DNA of 64,000 nucleotides, taken from the NCBI GenBank assembly GCA_037176725.1, contig JAZBRS010000059.1:9969001-10033000 (forward strand), read 5' to 3'. The notes beneath the pieces were generated by a model that worked only from the letters and a program-made list of their open reading frames with translations, made no database searches and was not told the origin of the DNA. Numbering within the stretch: the stretch's first letter is position 1; the number at the start of each line of letters is the position of its first letter. Both the position numbers and the translations under genes were made by a program. The stretch comes from Posidonia oceanica (Eukaryota; Streptophyta; Magnoliopsida; Alismatales; Posidoniaceae). Shown in pieces: positions 47,486 to 59,105 of this stretch.

Positions 47486-47985
47486 ACTGTAGGGGGCTCT
47501 CTGCAATTTGTCCAAATTGCGAGGCTCAACGCCCGTCGTGGGCTGTAGTGACCTGACCAGGTCCTACCTTGGTTCTCTTGTGACCACAAAGGATCCTGCC
47601 GGGGCTCGACTGGAAACCGGAGCCGACTTGCCATTCCTGTGAAAACCAGGGGCCTAACTGCAATTTTTGCAAACTGATGAAATCTGTCCATCTCGGACTG
47701 CTGTGACCTAACCAGGTCCTATTCTGGTTCCCTTGTGACCACAAAGGATCCTGCCGGGGCTCGGTTGGAAACCGAAGCCAATTTGCCGTTCCTGTGAAAG
47801 CCAGGGGCCTATCTGTAATTTTTGTAAACTGATGTCTTCTGTCCATCTCGGATTGTTGTGACCTGACCAGGTCCTGCTCTGATTCCCTTGTGACCACAAA
47901 GGATTCTGCCAAGGCTCGGTTGGAAATCGAAGCCGATTTGCCATTCCTGTGAAAGCTAGGGACCTATCTGCAAATTTACAAAATT
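47486..47985. repeat. 155-bp tandem repeat, three units plus a partial one
   Basis: GTGACCTGACCAGGTCC starts at 47548 and 47858, with GTGACCTAACCAGGTCC at 47703, an exact 155-bp period. Units share GTGACCACAAAGGATCCTGC and TTGCCNTTCCTGTGAAA. A diverged leading copy begins near 47486. The minus strand is open through the array in one frame (47526-47912), probably because the sequence is repetitive. Confidence 0.92.
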
Positions 47986-48323
47986 GCAGGGTTTTGAGGT
48001 AAATTCCACTGTTCTAGGAGTCTCCTTGGTGATGTCCACCTGTATTGGACCTCAATGACAGTTTAGTCAAGTAGAGGGCCCTCTGCTGGCTTGTTGCAAA
48101 ATTAAGGTGCAAAATGCAAATTTTCTGGGTAAATTGCGCTTTGGCCCCTGAAGGAATTTACCGGGAATGCCAAGGATTTTAAAACGTGGTGGGTCCCACG
48201 TAGGTAACTGCCTGCAACCGTTCTGGGTTCCTGATAGTGCATCTCTTCGTTTGCCCCAAGTTTTAATTTGCAACCTTAGCAGTAAATAGCACTATTCATT
48301 TATTTTTCCATTCCTTCTTTGAT

Positions 48324-48840
48324 TTGCATTTTTGTTCAAACCCAAAAATGAGAACCAGGGCATCCTTCTCCACCCCTTCTCTCATTTCTCAAACACCAAT
48401 TGTCCGCTCATCTCCCCTCCTCCTTCGTGCGGCGGCGGGCGTGGTGCTTCCCGTGAGAACGAGGGCTGCGGTGTTGGGGGATCTGCGGTTGCAGGCCATT
48501 CTGGGGAGGCTCTCCGCGATCGTGGGCACGGCAGTGAAGCTAGGGCCGAGCTCCGGCGGCGGGAGGTGTTCTCCGACGACACGAAAATGGTACCCCGGAT
48601 TCTCCCTTTCTTGGCTTCTCTTTCATTTCGACCTCCCTTCTCTCCCTCCTTTCTGGGGTGCCATCGGGCATGGGTGGCCGGCGAAGGGCTGTCCGGCTGT
48701 GAGGGCACGACTGATGAGCGGCCGGCTGCAGAACTCGACCGCACGGCCACACGCGGGGGGACTCGAGTCGACTTGACGCTCGGTCGGTGGGTGTCCTGCC
48801 GGATGGGACATGGCCGGCGGGTGCCGGTTGCTTGCATTCG
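48324..48840 (+). promoter_or_regulatory. GC-rich probable promoter/first exon of antisense gene 1
   Basis: A CpG-rich stretch, unlike the AT-rich DNA on both sides, directly upstream of the antisense exons. It is open in several frames on both strands, with no recognised protein. A plausible role is promoter and 5' leader for the plus-strand PMD gene. Downstream, 48930-49560 is an intron-like T-rich stretch in which a 130-bp segment (CATGCTTGATTTTGTTAGG) is partly duplicated. Confidence 0.45.
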
Positions 48841-49695
48841 TCCTTTTTTTTCTTCTTTGGACTGCCAAATAGCAACAAATAATGTACTTGTCTTGCTCTT
48901 GATTCCTTTTTGCTTGATTTTTTTTTGATTCTATTGCCATGCTTGATTTTGTTAGGCCCTGACAAATTTGAATGCCAATGCTGATTTTGCTATGCCTTTC
49001 TTCTTCTTTTTTAGAATGCCAAACATGCCTATATTTTCAATGATGCTCGGCTTGATTTTGATCTACCATGTTGGATTTTGCTAGGACCTGACATGCTTGA
49101 ATGCCAACAATAATTTTGCTTGAAATGCAAATTTGAATGTGCCACAAACAAGCTTGCTTATACCCGATTAAATTTGTATTTTGTCCTCCTGATTTTGTTT
49201 GTATGCTGTGCCTGCTGTATGGTTTTCCAGCTAGATCCATGATTTTTTTTCTCATTGAATGTGGCATGCCAGCTAGGCCAGATGACTTTGCATTTCAAAT
49301 TCTGAGTTTGCCTGTATATTTGACTGCCACGAACTATGCTCTGATTTTTTGCCAAACCTAATGATGCTCTGTTTAGGTTTGAATGGATTTGACACATTAT
49401 GCTGGATATATGTTCGTCTACCATGCATTGTGCTCTGTTAACCTTGGCAACGCTTTGTTTGATCTTGGCTGTACTTTAAATACCAGTATTTATTTAAATA
49501 CTTGATAAAGCATGCTTGTACCACTAATTGCCTGATTTTACATACATAGGGAGGAATTGCACCCATGATGTTCTTGTGGCATGCCTGTTGCTTGCTTGTG
49601 GTTGGCGTTATTTCATGAAACAAATGCTGCTTATGTATTTTCCTTCTGCATTTAGAAAATGATTTGCTCTGAGCTTCTTGATTTTTGCTTTGCAG

Positions 49696-51994
49696 TCTGG
49701 CTCGAGACGAGCAGGTGCGAGCGGCGCCTTGAGCTCGAGGTCCCAAGGACAGCGAGCCTCGGGATCCCGGGCGTCTGGGGGCGCTTCTGATTCGGACGAC
49801 TCGCGGGAGGGTTCCGCCAGTCCAGGTCCCGCCATTCCCTTAGAGGTAGACTCGAAACTGGCTTTTGATATGTACTTGTGTTTCTGCTTTCATCTGTTTT
49901 TGATTCCTGTTTCGGACTTTTGACAGGAAGCGGGAAACCATGGAGGTCGCTTGCTTAGTGAGGATCACATTTGCAACCAGGACTGGTTTGAGGTAAGGCG
50001 GCTCTTTCCCTGTTAATCTCTCGCCTTGTATGCATGTTGCCCTTTCTGACCTGCTCTGCTGTTTATACAGGATGGGAACCCTCGCCGGGTGATGCGGTGG
50101 GGCTGGGCACCGATGTTGGCTCACTTTCACTGCCTGCCGAACTTCTTGCGGGACTTCTTGTTACATCAGAGTCCCTTCGGCAGCTTTCTGCGGATTCCAG
50201 CTATCCACGGCCACTACAACTTTTTCTGGGCTCTGGTACAACGGTGGCGGTTCGAGATGCACACCTTCCACTTCCCATACGGGGAGATGACGATTCTGCT
50301 TGAGCACTGGGCCCTGATGTTTGGACTGACCTTTGGGGGAGAGCCCATAGTGGGCAAGGGCGTTCTGGGATACGCCCGGGTTCCTGAGTTGCTAGGGAGG
50401 ATCAGACGTGCTCGACCTACAACTTCCGTGCATCATGGTTGCGGGAGTGGAGTGGGATCTAGCCGGACCCGGCCCCTAGCTCGGCAGAGGCTGCCTTCGT
50501 CCTCTGTCACTTTCTGCTGGACCTGCTAGGGGTCGTCTTCTGTGACGTGTCTGGATATTGCGTTCACACGGACTGGCTCGTCTACCTGGCTGATTTGGGC
50601 GAGCTTTGGCGCTATGACTGGGGAGGCGCCAGCTATGCCTATCTCTTGTGCGGCCTGGACGACGTGGTTCACAAGAACCAACGGTCGTACGTGGGCCTGT
50701 ATCCCCTGATCACTATAAGTGTTAAAATTGCTTATGTTCTGCATTACTTTTAGTTCTGTTTACTTGTTGGCTGTACTGACATATCTGCTTGTTTGCCTTG
50801 CAGTACTAGGCGATGGAGCATTCCTGGCGAGGACATTACTTCTTCCGTCTTCGTCTCGAGCTCCTTCCACTTCCCCGGCAGTGGTGTGAGCCAGATCACT
50901 TGGCGGCCTCGGGTGTGTACGGATACGAGTCGTACCGGTACCTCCTGGACATCATCCATGCAAACGAGGTGAACTTTTAAATTGCAGTTTGCATTAGCTG
51001 CTTATGAATTGCTTAGAAAACACTGTTCTGATGTTTGCTCTGTTTTCCTTTCAGGTGGACCTGCACCCCTTTCAGAGGTACGAGACCTTGGAGTGGGCTC
51101 CCTTGGTCTCGGGCCGAAAGCTGAGGAGAGTGCAGGTTCAGTTCTTCTGCCTCAAACGGTATGCCTACTATCTTCCCGGGCGGGTCCGGCACCAGTTTAC
51201 TCGGGCATTCAGCATCCCCAAGCCGCCGCCTGCTGATATGGTGTCAGAGACCCTGACTCGAGCCACTGCCAAGACTGCTTTGGCCGCGTCGGCGATGGCC
51301 CGGAGCCGATTCACCATCCGAAAGGTCTCCCACGATGAGTATATGGATTAGTTCGAGCGGGTCGGCAAGCCACACTTGTTCCTGGAGGATCTTCGGGATG
51401 GACAGACCCAGATGTGGTACAACGAGGGCTGGAGTCAGGTAAAGGACTCCTAACACCGCTGCAGGTTTGATAAATGTAGTATCTGTCTCCTCATTCTGAC
51501 TCTTTGACTTGGGTACAGGCCTTTGAGGTGCAGCTGCAGGATTGGATGCGGCAGATGCGAGCTGCTTCGGTAAAATAGCTGTAGAGTAGCCTTTAAATTT
51601 GCTTGTGAATGTATACCTGCCTGTTCTGACATGTCTAGTTCTTTGGCACAGGGGAGGCGGCAGAGACGGCTTCCAGCGGTATAAGCTTGAATCAAATGCA
51701 AACAGCTTAACCCACTACAAATGCCTGCTAAAATGCCTTATGTTTGCTTTTCAGGGGAGCAGCTCTGGTCCAACCGTCAACACTGAGTCCAGTGGGGAGT
51801 TCAGCGTGGACTTTGCCTTGGCGGATGTGTCAGACGTAGAGTCTCCTGCCGGGGAGTGTAGCACAGGGCCGGGTCCGTCGCAATCTCGATCAATTGCAGC
51901 CAGGCTCGCTAGGAGGCTACGAAGGAAACAGGTCAGGGAGGGTCTTGTGAGGATTCACGGCACCCCACCTCCTGACTCGTTCGAGGAGGACTAA
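49696..51994 (+). pseudogene. Antisense gene 1 of Tat copy B: plant mobile domain (PMD) protein
   Basis: Exons with GT/AG borders: 49696-49845, 49927-49992, 50071 to ~50718, 50804-50968, 51055-51438, 51519-51570, 51652-51678 and 51755-51994. The first two are phase 0. The first exon is serine/arginine-rich. The PMD begins in exon 3: PNFLRDFLLHQSPFG, then RWRFEMHTFHFPYGEMTILL and HWALMFGLTFGGEPI, continuing DVSGYCVHTDWLVYLADLG. Exon 5 has KLRRVQVQFFCLKRYAYYLP and HQFTRAFSIPKPP; the last is acidic then basic. Damage: a frameshift near 50400, TAGs at 50807 and 51349, another near 50460. PMDs occur in MAIL1/MAIN host proteins and some transposons; their role in elements is unknown. Confidence 0.78.
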
Positions 51995-52451
51995 GTGCCT
52001 GCAGTCATGGAATTTTGTTTGCTGGGCTTGTTTGCATTCTATTGTTTTCTTTATGCTGTATCCTCTGTTTGTACTCCTGTTGCTGTAAACTGAGTTGGAT
52101 ATGGAATGCAAAAGGAACTGCCCGGGGGGCCCTTTGGATGACAAAATGTGTGTATTTGTGCTTGTGTTGTATGTATGTGCCTGCATGATCCGGCAAGTGG
52201 CCTCTTTTGCATTTTTCTGGGGGTTCCACAGGTTGCAGGCGACTTAAGTTAACTTAAGTCATAGCCAGAAATTTTACTGTAAAAAGCGCGGGAGTCCCAC
52301 GTGGGAGCTGGGCGCGGGACCAAGTGGCCTGCCCATGTGTCACGTGACTTGCTTTTCTAGGGCACCCATTTATATGCCCCCCACAACACATGGAGGTGCC
52401 AGACGCCTCCCAAGAACCCTGAGACTTCTCCTTCTCCCCTTCTTCTCTAAA

Positions 52452-53908
52452 ATGGTGGGTTTTTCTTGCTTTTTCCTTGATTTCCATGGTTGGCCCATCA
52501 CACCCTAGGTTCCCATGGTGGGGGCTCATGCCGGCTCGACGAGGCTACTGTCTGGCCCTCCCATTTTCGTTCCTCTTGATTTATTGAGCTCTATTCTGAT
52601 CTTTGCATTTGTTTCTGTGCAGGTTTTTCCCACTTTGGTCACCCCGGTTCACTGCTCGGAGGTACTACAGACATGGATCCGAAGTCTTACTGCCGATGAT
52701 GGGGAGATGCTGTGGCTATGGGGCATTTCCTTCTGGACATTGGATATTGCCGAGGTGGAAGTCAGTCGCCATCTCCTTTGTGCTGCGGCGAGGTTCTGGA
52801 AACCCTTGCTCCACGTTTTCCGCTTTGGCTCAGTGGAAATGACGCCCACCTTGGAGGAGGTGCACCGGATCTGTGGCCTGTCACCACTGTCTGGGCTTGC
52901 TGTGTTTATGAGACGGGAGGGCTATGCGTCCGTCCTGCGCTAGCTGACGGGTCTCACTCCGAGGAAGTGTGTAGGAAGGTTGATCCGTACTGACGGGCCG
53001 ACGCCTAGGATCCGCCTGGAATATTTCTAGCAGACAATCCCGAGGCATGCCACGTTGGGTGACGAGTTGTGGCTCAGGGGGTTCGTCACCCGCTTCCTTG
53101 GTGAGCTGATCTTCGGCCACGGCCAGCTGGCTGTCGCTGTTGAGGTGGCTAAGATAGCTTTGGTTGTAGTAACCTGGCAAATTGATCTGGCGCCGGTGAT
53201 TCTAGCAGAAACCTTCTGTGGGCTGGACATGGTCTCACACCACTGTCGTCACTTCCACGGGTGTGCGGCCATGGTTCAGGTAAACTGCTCATTATAATTG
53301 TCCAAATGGCCTGATCTGTTTCTGCTCTGTTGACTCTGCTAATTTCTCTTTTTCAGGTCTGGCTGGCCTGCCATATGGGGGCAATGGCTATCCGCCCTCA
53401 GCGTCCTGTCTTTGAAGGCTACTGCCGCTCTGGACATGCCCGGGCCATAGGGAGCATCCGGGAGGAGTATGAGAAGCTAGAGGGGTTGACCGGGGACATC
53501 GTGGTCTGGCAGATTCTCCCTGCCGTGGCGGATCCATTTACTGTGTTCTTCAATGGGAACAACGCATGGTTGGTCATCCTGTCGGGGTTCACTAGGGGCG
53601 TTGAGTTCCATCCCATTCGGGTGCTGCAACAGTTCGGCCTTCGCCAGGATGCGTTCATTGAAGGTCACATGCCTGAGAGATTCCGATCTTATCTGCTCAA
53701 TTCTTCAGTGATGACGAAGGAGCTAGCCCGGCTTATGAGAAGCGGAATAAGATCTACTGACATAGCTGCGGTGCCTGGCTCGGACTGTACTACCAGATAC
53801 ATCACTGAAGTGCAAGCAACATGGCCCATCTGCGAGGTCCCCCCCAGTGGTCCTCTGTTTAATGGTGCTGGTAGCTCCAAGAGGGGGCGGTCCAGCTTAG
53901 ATGAATGA
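52452..53908 (+). pseudogene. Antisense gene 2 of Tat copy B: second PMD-related protein
   Basis: A possible short first exon begins at ATG 52452. The main exons are 52623-53279 (219 codons) and 53357-53908 (183 codons plus TGA), joined in phase 0 with clean CAG/GTAAAC and TTTCAG borders. Exon 2 has FRFGSVEMTPTLEEVHRICG, the PMD signature, and a hydrophobic stretch (FGHGQLAVAVEVAKIALVVV). Exon 3 has PVFEGYCRSGHARAIGSI and FHPIRVLQQFGLRQDAFIEG and ends basic (SSKRGRSSLDE). Only two in-frame TAGs, at 52941 and 53028, break it. It follows gene 1 on the same strand about 460 bp away, so the two probably form a pair within the element. Confidence 0.78.
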
Positions 53909-55381
53909 AAGCAAAGTGTAACATGTTCATCAACCCAGCGGCTTGTGCGGGTTAGATCCAATGCTTGTAACTGAATCTCAATGAATATGAAGACCATCAT
54001 GATGTTGTGTATGCTCCACATTGATTTTTGTTTGTGGCACTTGGGTTCTTCTTGGTTTTGTAGGCAAAAGGCAACCAATCCCCTAGCAACTGCTCTGCAG
54101 CCAGGACCCTGTTAAACACGCGGCGATGGGACGCGGGAGCTAAGCGCGGGATCCACACACGAGGACGGCTTGGCAGGCCACTGTCAATGTCTTTTCCCCC
54201 CTTTCTAAGTGGCGTAAGGGGGCCAGGCGTAGCCTCCTGACTGTGTCTGTGATCTTCAAGCTGATGGGCAAGTCCGCTCTGCCTCCTGCCAAAGATTCTG
54301 CCTCTGAATGGTGATCCACTAGCAAAGTCCGGCCTGAACTCGGTGCATCCCTTGATACTGGCTTGTTGTTTGGCAGCCTCTGACTGGGTCAGCGATGCAT
54401 GTTCGGCTTGGGAATGTCTTGTCCCTAGTCATACTGGCCCAATGATCTCTGTAGTGGGCAACGGCGTGCCTTGGCTCGAAACCGAGCTGGAACCTTGCAG
54501 TATCCGGCAAGAGGGATGCTAAATGGATGCATGCTCGATGTGAATATTTTGTCGTCCTCAGTATATGGAATGCTTTCAATGCCTGCTATGGAGAAGGGAA
54601 TGATCTCAAACATCATCTGACCCTACTTAGACTCTCAGCCGTTGGTGGCACTCGGGGAAGGGTGAAGGTGTGTTTGTTTGGTGGTGAGATGAGAATGGGC
54701 TTCATGCTAAACCTTTCTAGGGCCTACACCTTCTCTTTTAATTCCCTTATTTTTCTCCCACATAGACGAGCAAACTCACTCTATCCCTGACTTGGAGGTA
54801 ATGGATGCCTGGTCTGGTATTTAGGAGTTGTTACTGCTAAAAGGGGTGGCTAGTCCCTGGGGAAATGTGCTTCCCAGGCATGGGCTTCGACTCCTCTCCA
54901 AGGTTGGCTGAGGGAACAGGGTTGCTCTGCTCACCTCTAACTCTAGGGTTAACTTCTATCTTCGCCTTCTGTCTTCTTATTTCTTTTGTGCCCTGGTAGG
55001 CAGATAGATAAATTTTGTATGGCTCACACTCTCACTCTCGCCCTAGCATTTTGTCTCCCTTTTGAGGTGTAGGTCCTAGGAGGTTTGAACATTTCGTCCA
55101 TTCTCATATTGAAGGTGGCTTCCTTACTGGCTAAGACATCTAGGTAGGACCAGATGAAGCGAGGTTGGGTCCCAACTCAAGCAGGCAAGCTTTTCCGATT
55201 TTCCCCATCGGACGATGATTGTAATGCATGATGATGATGTGCAGATGCTGTTTATGATTGGCCGAGTGGCGTGTAAAGCAAATAAAAGAGTGCAAATGCG
55301 AGTGCATGATGGCGGGACGGTCATGTATGCATGGGATGCAAAGGGAAAAGGGATTCTGCAAGGCAAGGATACAGTTCCAGA
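53909..55381. other. Region between antisense gene 2 and integrase of Tat copy B
   Basis: No coding sequence recognised on either strand. It presumably holds the 3' end signals of two convergent transcripts: the sense polyprotein RNA and the antisense gene. ATG/GAT-rich words occur at 55210-55340. Confidence 0.5.
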
Positions 55382-56566
55382 TCACTGGTAGTATTTCTTG
55401 AGGTAGCAGGCATTGACTGGCTCGGACTGCTCGACCTGATCCATACTCTCGAGGATTGCTGCGCCCCTAGAGAATATCTGCTTGATGACATAAGGGCCAC
55501 GCCAGTTGGGCCGGAATTTGCCTCGGCCGTCAAGAAGGTGAATGGCTCGCAAGACCAAGTCACCCGGCGTGAAGCTTCTAGGCCTGACTTTCTTCTGATA
55601 GGACCTGGCCATCCTCTTCTGATAGCATTGAGCGTGGTGCATTGCCTGCAATCTACGCTCGTCGATTAGGTTCAACTGGCCACAGCGATCTTCGACCCAT
55701 TCTGCCTCTTCCAGTTCTACCTCTTTTAGAATTCGTAGGGACGGGATCTCAACTTCAACCGGCAGGACGGCCTCCATGCCATAGACCAGTGAATAAGGAG
55801 TTGCTCCTGTCGAGGTCCGGATCGACGTTCTGTAGGCCCATAAGGCGTATGGGAGCTTGTTGTGCCAGTCCTTGTGAGTCTCCGCCATCTTCTTGAGGAT
55901 CTTTATCAGGTTCTTATTGGCTGACTCGACTGCGCCATTCATCTGTGGCTAATAAGGGGAGGACTTGTGGTGCTTAATCTTGAAACTGTGTAGGCATTCC
56001 TCCATTCTCTTGGCCGTGAAGTTCGTGCCATTGTCAGAGATGAGCGCATATGGGACCCCATAATGGGCAATGTTGTTGTTCCTGATGAACTTCTCCGTTA
56101 CTACGGCTATTACTGCCTTGTATGAGGCCGCCTCCACCCATTTGGTAAAGTAGTCGATCGCCACAAGGATGAAGCGATGACCGTTGGAGGCTGTAGGATG
56201 AATTGCGCCAATGACGTCAATTCCCCAAGTGGAGAAAGGCCAAGGTGACGCCATGCTGTGAAGCTGCTGCGGCGGCACATGGATGAAAGTCTCATGTATC
56301 CGATAGGTGTGGCATCTGCGCATGAACCGACAACAATCTGCCTCCATTGTGGACCAGAAGTAGCCCTGCAGCATAATTTTCTTGGCTAGTAACACGCCGT
56401 TCATGTGTGGGCCGCATGTCCCTGCGTGGACCTGAAGCATCAGCATGTCAGCCTCTTTTTTGTCTACGCAGCGCAAAAGCATCTGATTGTAGGACCTTCT
56501 GTAGAGATGTCCTGCTCCTAAGACATACTTGGACGCCAAATGTGCCATAGTTTTTCTGTCCACTGC
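55382..56566 (-). pseudogene. Integrase of Tat copy B
   Basis: One frame with a single TAG at 55949-55951. An HHCC finger begins H46 (VHAGTCGPHMNG), and the second cysteine pair reads CHTYR, with tyrosine at residue 87 where cysteine is expected. Catalytic residues: D115 (WGIDVIGAI), D177 (ISDNGTNF) and E at 213 (NGAVESANKNL), the D,D-35-E spacing of integrases. The C-terminal part has LPYALWAYRTSIRTSTGATP, VYGMEAVLPVE and a beta-rich end, GKFRPNWRGPYVI. The family enzyme joins element cDNA to chromosomal DNA in the nucleus. Loss of the zinc-binding cysteine and the stop predict an inactive protein. Confidence 0.92.
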
Positions 56567-57604
56567 TCACGTGCCGGTTGGGAGGTTGCCAGACTCCAGG
56601 AAGACCTTGATGTCATGGTACCAAGGAGGTTCCTCTGCAATAACTGCTTCCTCGATGCTCATGCAGTGCGCGGGCTGCTTGACATGGGTGACTGATACGT
56701 CCACTGCATCGTCTTCGGGTATGGAGAGCCAGGATGCCAAGGTTGCCAAAGCGTCTGTATAAGCATTCTTGGCTCTATTCATGAAGGTGAAGCGAGTCTC
56801 CTCGAAATGCTCAATCAGTTCCAGTAGGTACTCATGGTATGGCACTAGCTTGGGATCCTTGGTCCTCCAGTCGCCATTGACTTGGGAGACGACTAGCATT
56901 GCATCACCGTGCACATGCAGTTTCCGCACACCATGCTCGAGTGCGACTCGCAGTCCTAAGATGCAGGCTTCATATTCTTCCTCATTGTTGGTGCAGCTGA
57001 AGGTCATTTTCCTGGCAAACGGGATTAGTTCTCCCTGTGGTGTTGCTAGGACTGCTCCGATGCCTCTGCCTCTTTTATTGACGGCACCGTCAAAAAACAT
57101 GTGCCACTGAAATTCATCCTCGGGATCCTTCTGCTCAGCGTCTTCTGAGGCGAATAAGATGTCCTCATCAGGGAACTGCGCCTGCAAAGGTTGATATTCA
57201 GGCAGTGGTAAGTCGGCCAGATGATCTGCTACGGCCTGCCCCTTCATCGACTTCTGGGTCACGAAGGTGATGTCGTACTGAGATAGGAGTACCTGCCACT
57301 TGACACATCGGCCTACTAGTGCTGTCTTTTGAAACAAATACTTCATTGGGTCATGCCTGCACAGGAGTAGAACGGGGTAGGCCATCATATAGTGCCTCAG
57401 CTTTTGTGTGGCCCAGACTAGGGAAAGGTAGGTTTTCTCAATCATTATATACCTGGCTTCGCAGTCATTGAACTTCCTGCTTAGGTAGTAGATGGCGCGC
57501 TCTTTGCGACCCGATTCGTCATGCTGGCCCAGGACTACGCCTACAGAATGCTGCGTTGTTGAGAGGTACAGTAGCAGGGGTCTTCCTGGTGTGGGAGGAA
57601 CCAA
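56567..57604 (-). pseudogene. Tandem RNase H domains of Tat copy B
   Basis: Residues ~10-135 are the ordinary gypsy RNase H, in which the first catalytic aspartate position is not aspartate (LLYLSTTQHSVGVVLGQ); the rest (YYLSRKFNDCEARY, FVTQKSMKGQAVADHLAD) is recognisable. Residues ~168-300 are a second, archaeal-type RNase H with FFDGAVNKRGRGIGAVL, NNEEEYEACILGLRVAL, VHGDAMLVVSQVNGDW and NAYTDALATLAS, keeping D172, E208-210 and D234. A degenerate first and a complete second RNase H is the hallmark of the plant Tat group. A TGA at 56567-56569 separates it from integrase in the same frame. Confidence 0.92.
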
Positions 57605-59105
57605 GACAGGGGGCTTAGTTAGGAGTTGCTTGAATTTCTCAAACGCGGCCTGGCATTCGTCGCCCCACTTGATTTGTGCATTTTTTTCTCAAGAGTTTGA
57701 AGATCGGCTCGCAGATGGGCGTGAGTTGTGCGACGAATCGACTGATATATTGTAGTCACCCTAGTAGGCCTCGGACCTCCTTCTCAGTAGCAGGGGGTGG
57801 CATTTCAATGATGGCTCGGGCTTTGCTGAGATCCACTTCAATCCCCCTCTGGCTGATAATATAGCCAAGGAGCTTTCCAGATGACACATCGAAGACGCAC
57901 TTGTTGGGATTGAGCCTGAGTTTGTAGCGCCTAAGGCGGTCGAACAGCTTCTTCAGGCAAGCAAGATGATCTTCAGGCTCTCGGGACTTGGCGATTATAT
58001 CGTCCACATAGACCTCCACCTCCTGATGCATGAGGTCGTGGAACAAGGTCGTCATTGCTCTCTGGTAAGTTGCTCCAGCATTTTTCAGCCCAAATGGCAT
58101 TACTCTATAGCAGAAGACCCCCCATGGAGTGATGAAAGATGTCTTCTCCATATCCTCCTCTGCCATTCGAATCTGGTTGTAGCCTGAAAAGCCGTCCATG
58201 AATGAAAGCATCTTGTGGCCCGCTGTATTGTCCACCAGGACGTTTATGTGCGGTAGAGGAAAGTCGTCCTTGGGACTGGCTTTGTTCAGATCTCTGTAAT
58301 TGATGCACATGCGGACTTTCCTGTCTTTTTTAGGTACAGGCACGACGTTGGCGAGCCATTCCGGGTATAGGACGACCTTGAGGAAGCTGACATTATGCTG
58401 CTTCATAATTTCCTCCTTGATCATCAACAGCCATTGCGATCGCCATTTCTTGAGCTTCTGTTTAACTGGCTTTACATCTGGGTCCAGTGGTAGTGTGTGT
58501 ACCACTATCTCGACATCTAAGCCGACCATATCATCATAGCTCCAAGCGAAGACGTCTGCATATTCCGTGAGGAATGCAATGAACTCTTCCCGGGCTTGGG
58601 GGGACAATTTGGCACTAATACGGACTTGTTTAATTTCCTCGGCTGTGCCGATGTTGATGATCTCTACTTCCTCCTCAACATGTAGGTTTGGTCCTTCTGG
58701 ATCGTCGCCGAAGGGTTGAAACTCAGGCAAAGGTTCGTCATTCTCTTCTATGCCTGTATCCTCCTCCTCACAAGCTATGAGTTCCGAGAGGATCTCCTTC
58801 TCAAAGGTTGGATTTGTGATATCAAAGGAGCAAATCTGTTCAGTATCCTGGCCCTGATGGCGCTTCAGGATGGTCACGCTGACTCGCGTGTTTCTGTATG
58901 CCTGCTGTGTGGGCTCAGCTGCTGAGGCCTCTGGCTCTGTTGGTCGTCCAGGTCTTTTTGCCTCTGCTGTCTCTGTTGCTGCTGCTGTTACTGTATGCTC
59001 CTCCGCATTTCTTGATGTACTGGCGGAGGGCGTCTTGATCCGGTAACTGTCTCTTGGCAGGTTGGTGGAACTACTTCTGGCTGCTGTGTTGCTTGAGCGG
59101 GGCAA
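57605..59105 (-). pseudogene. Reverse transcriptase of Tat copy B
   Basis: A 449-residue open stretch. Residues 245-430 carry the RT core: KKDRKVRMCINYRDLNKASP, SFMDGFSGYNQIRMAEED, PFGLKNAGATYQRAM, VEVYVDDIIAKS with catalytic YVDD (366-369), and LGYIISQRGIEV. The N-terminal half is a variable linker with acidic segments. A TGA at 57756-57758 lies in ...RGLLG-stop-LQYISRF, where arginine is usual, and a frameshift in a run of A near 57685 puts the connection to RNase H in the next frame. It would copy the element RNA into DNA in virus-like particles. Confidence 0.93.

Noticed and set aside
47526..47912. 128-codon minus-strand ORF
   Set aside because: It spans the 155-bp tandem repeat; the open frame results from repetition of one unit.
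48382..48965. Overlapping ORFs of 105-198 codons on both strands at 48.3-49.0 kb
   Set aside because: GC-rich low-complexity DNA upstream of the antisense gene; no domain in any frame.
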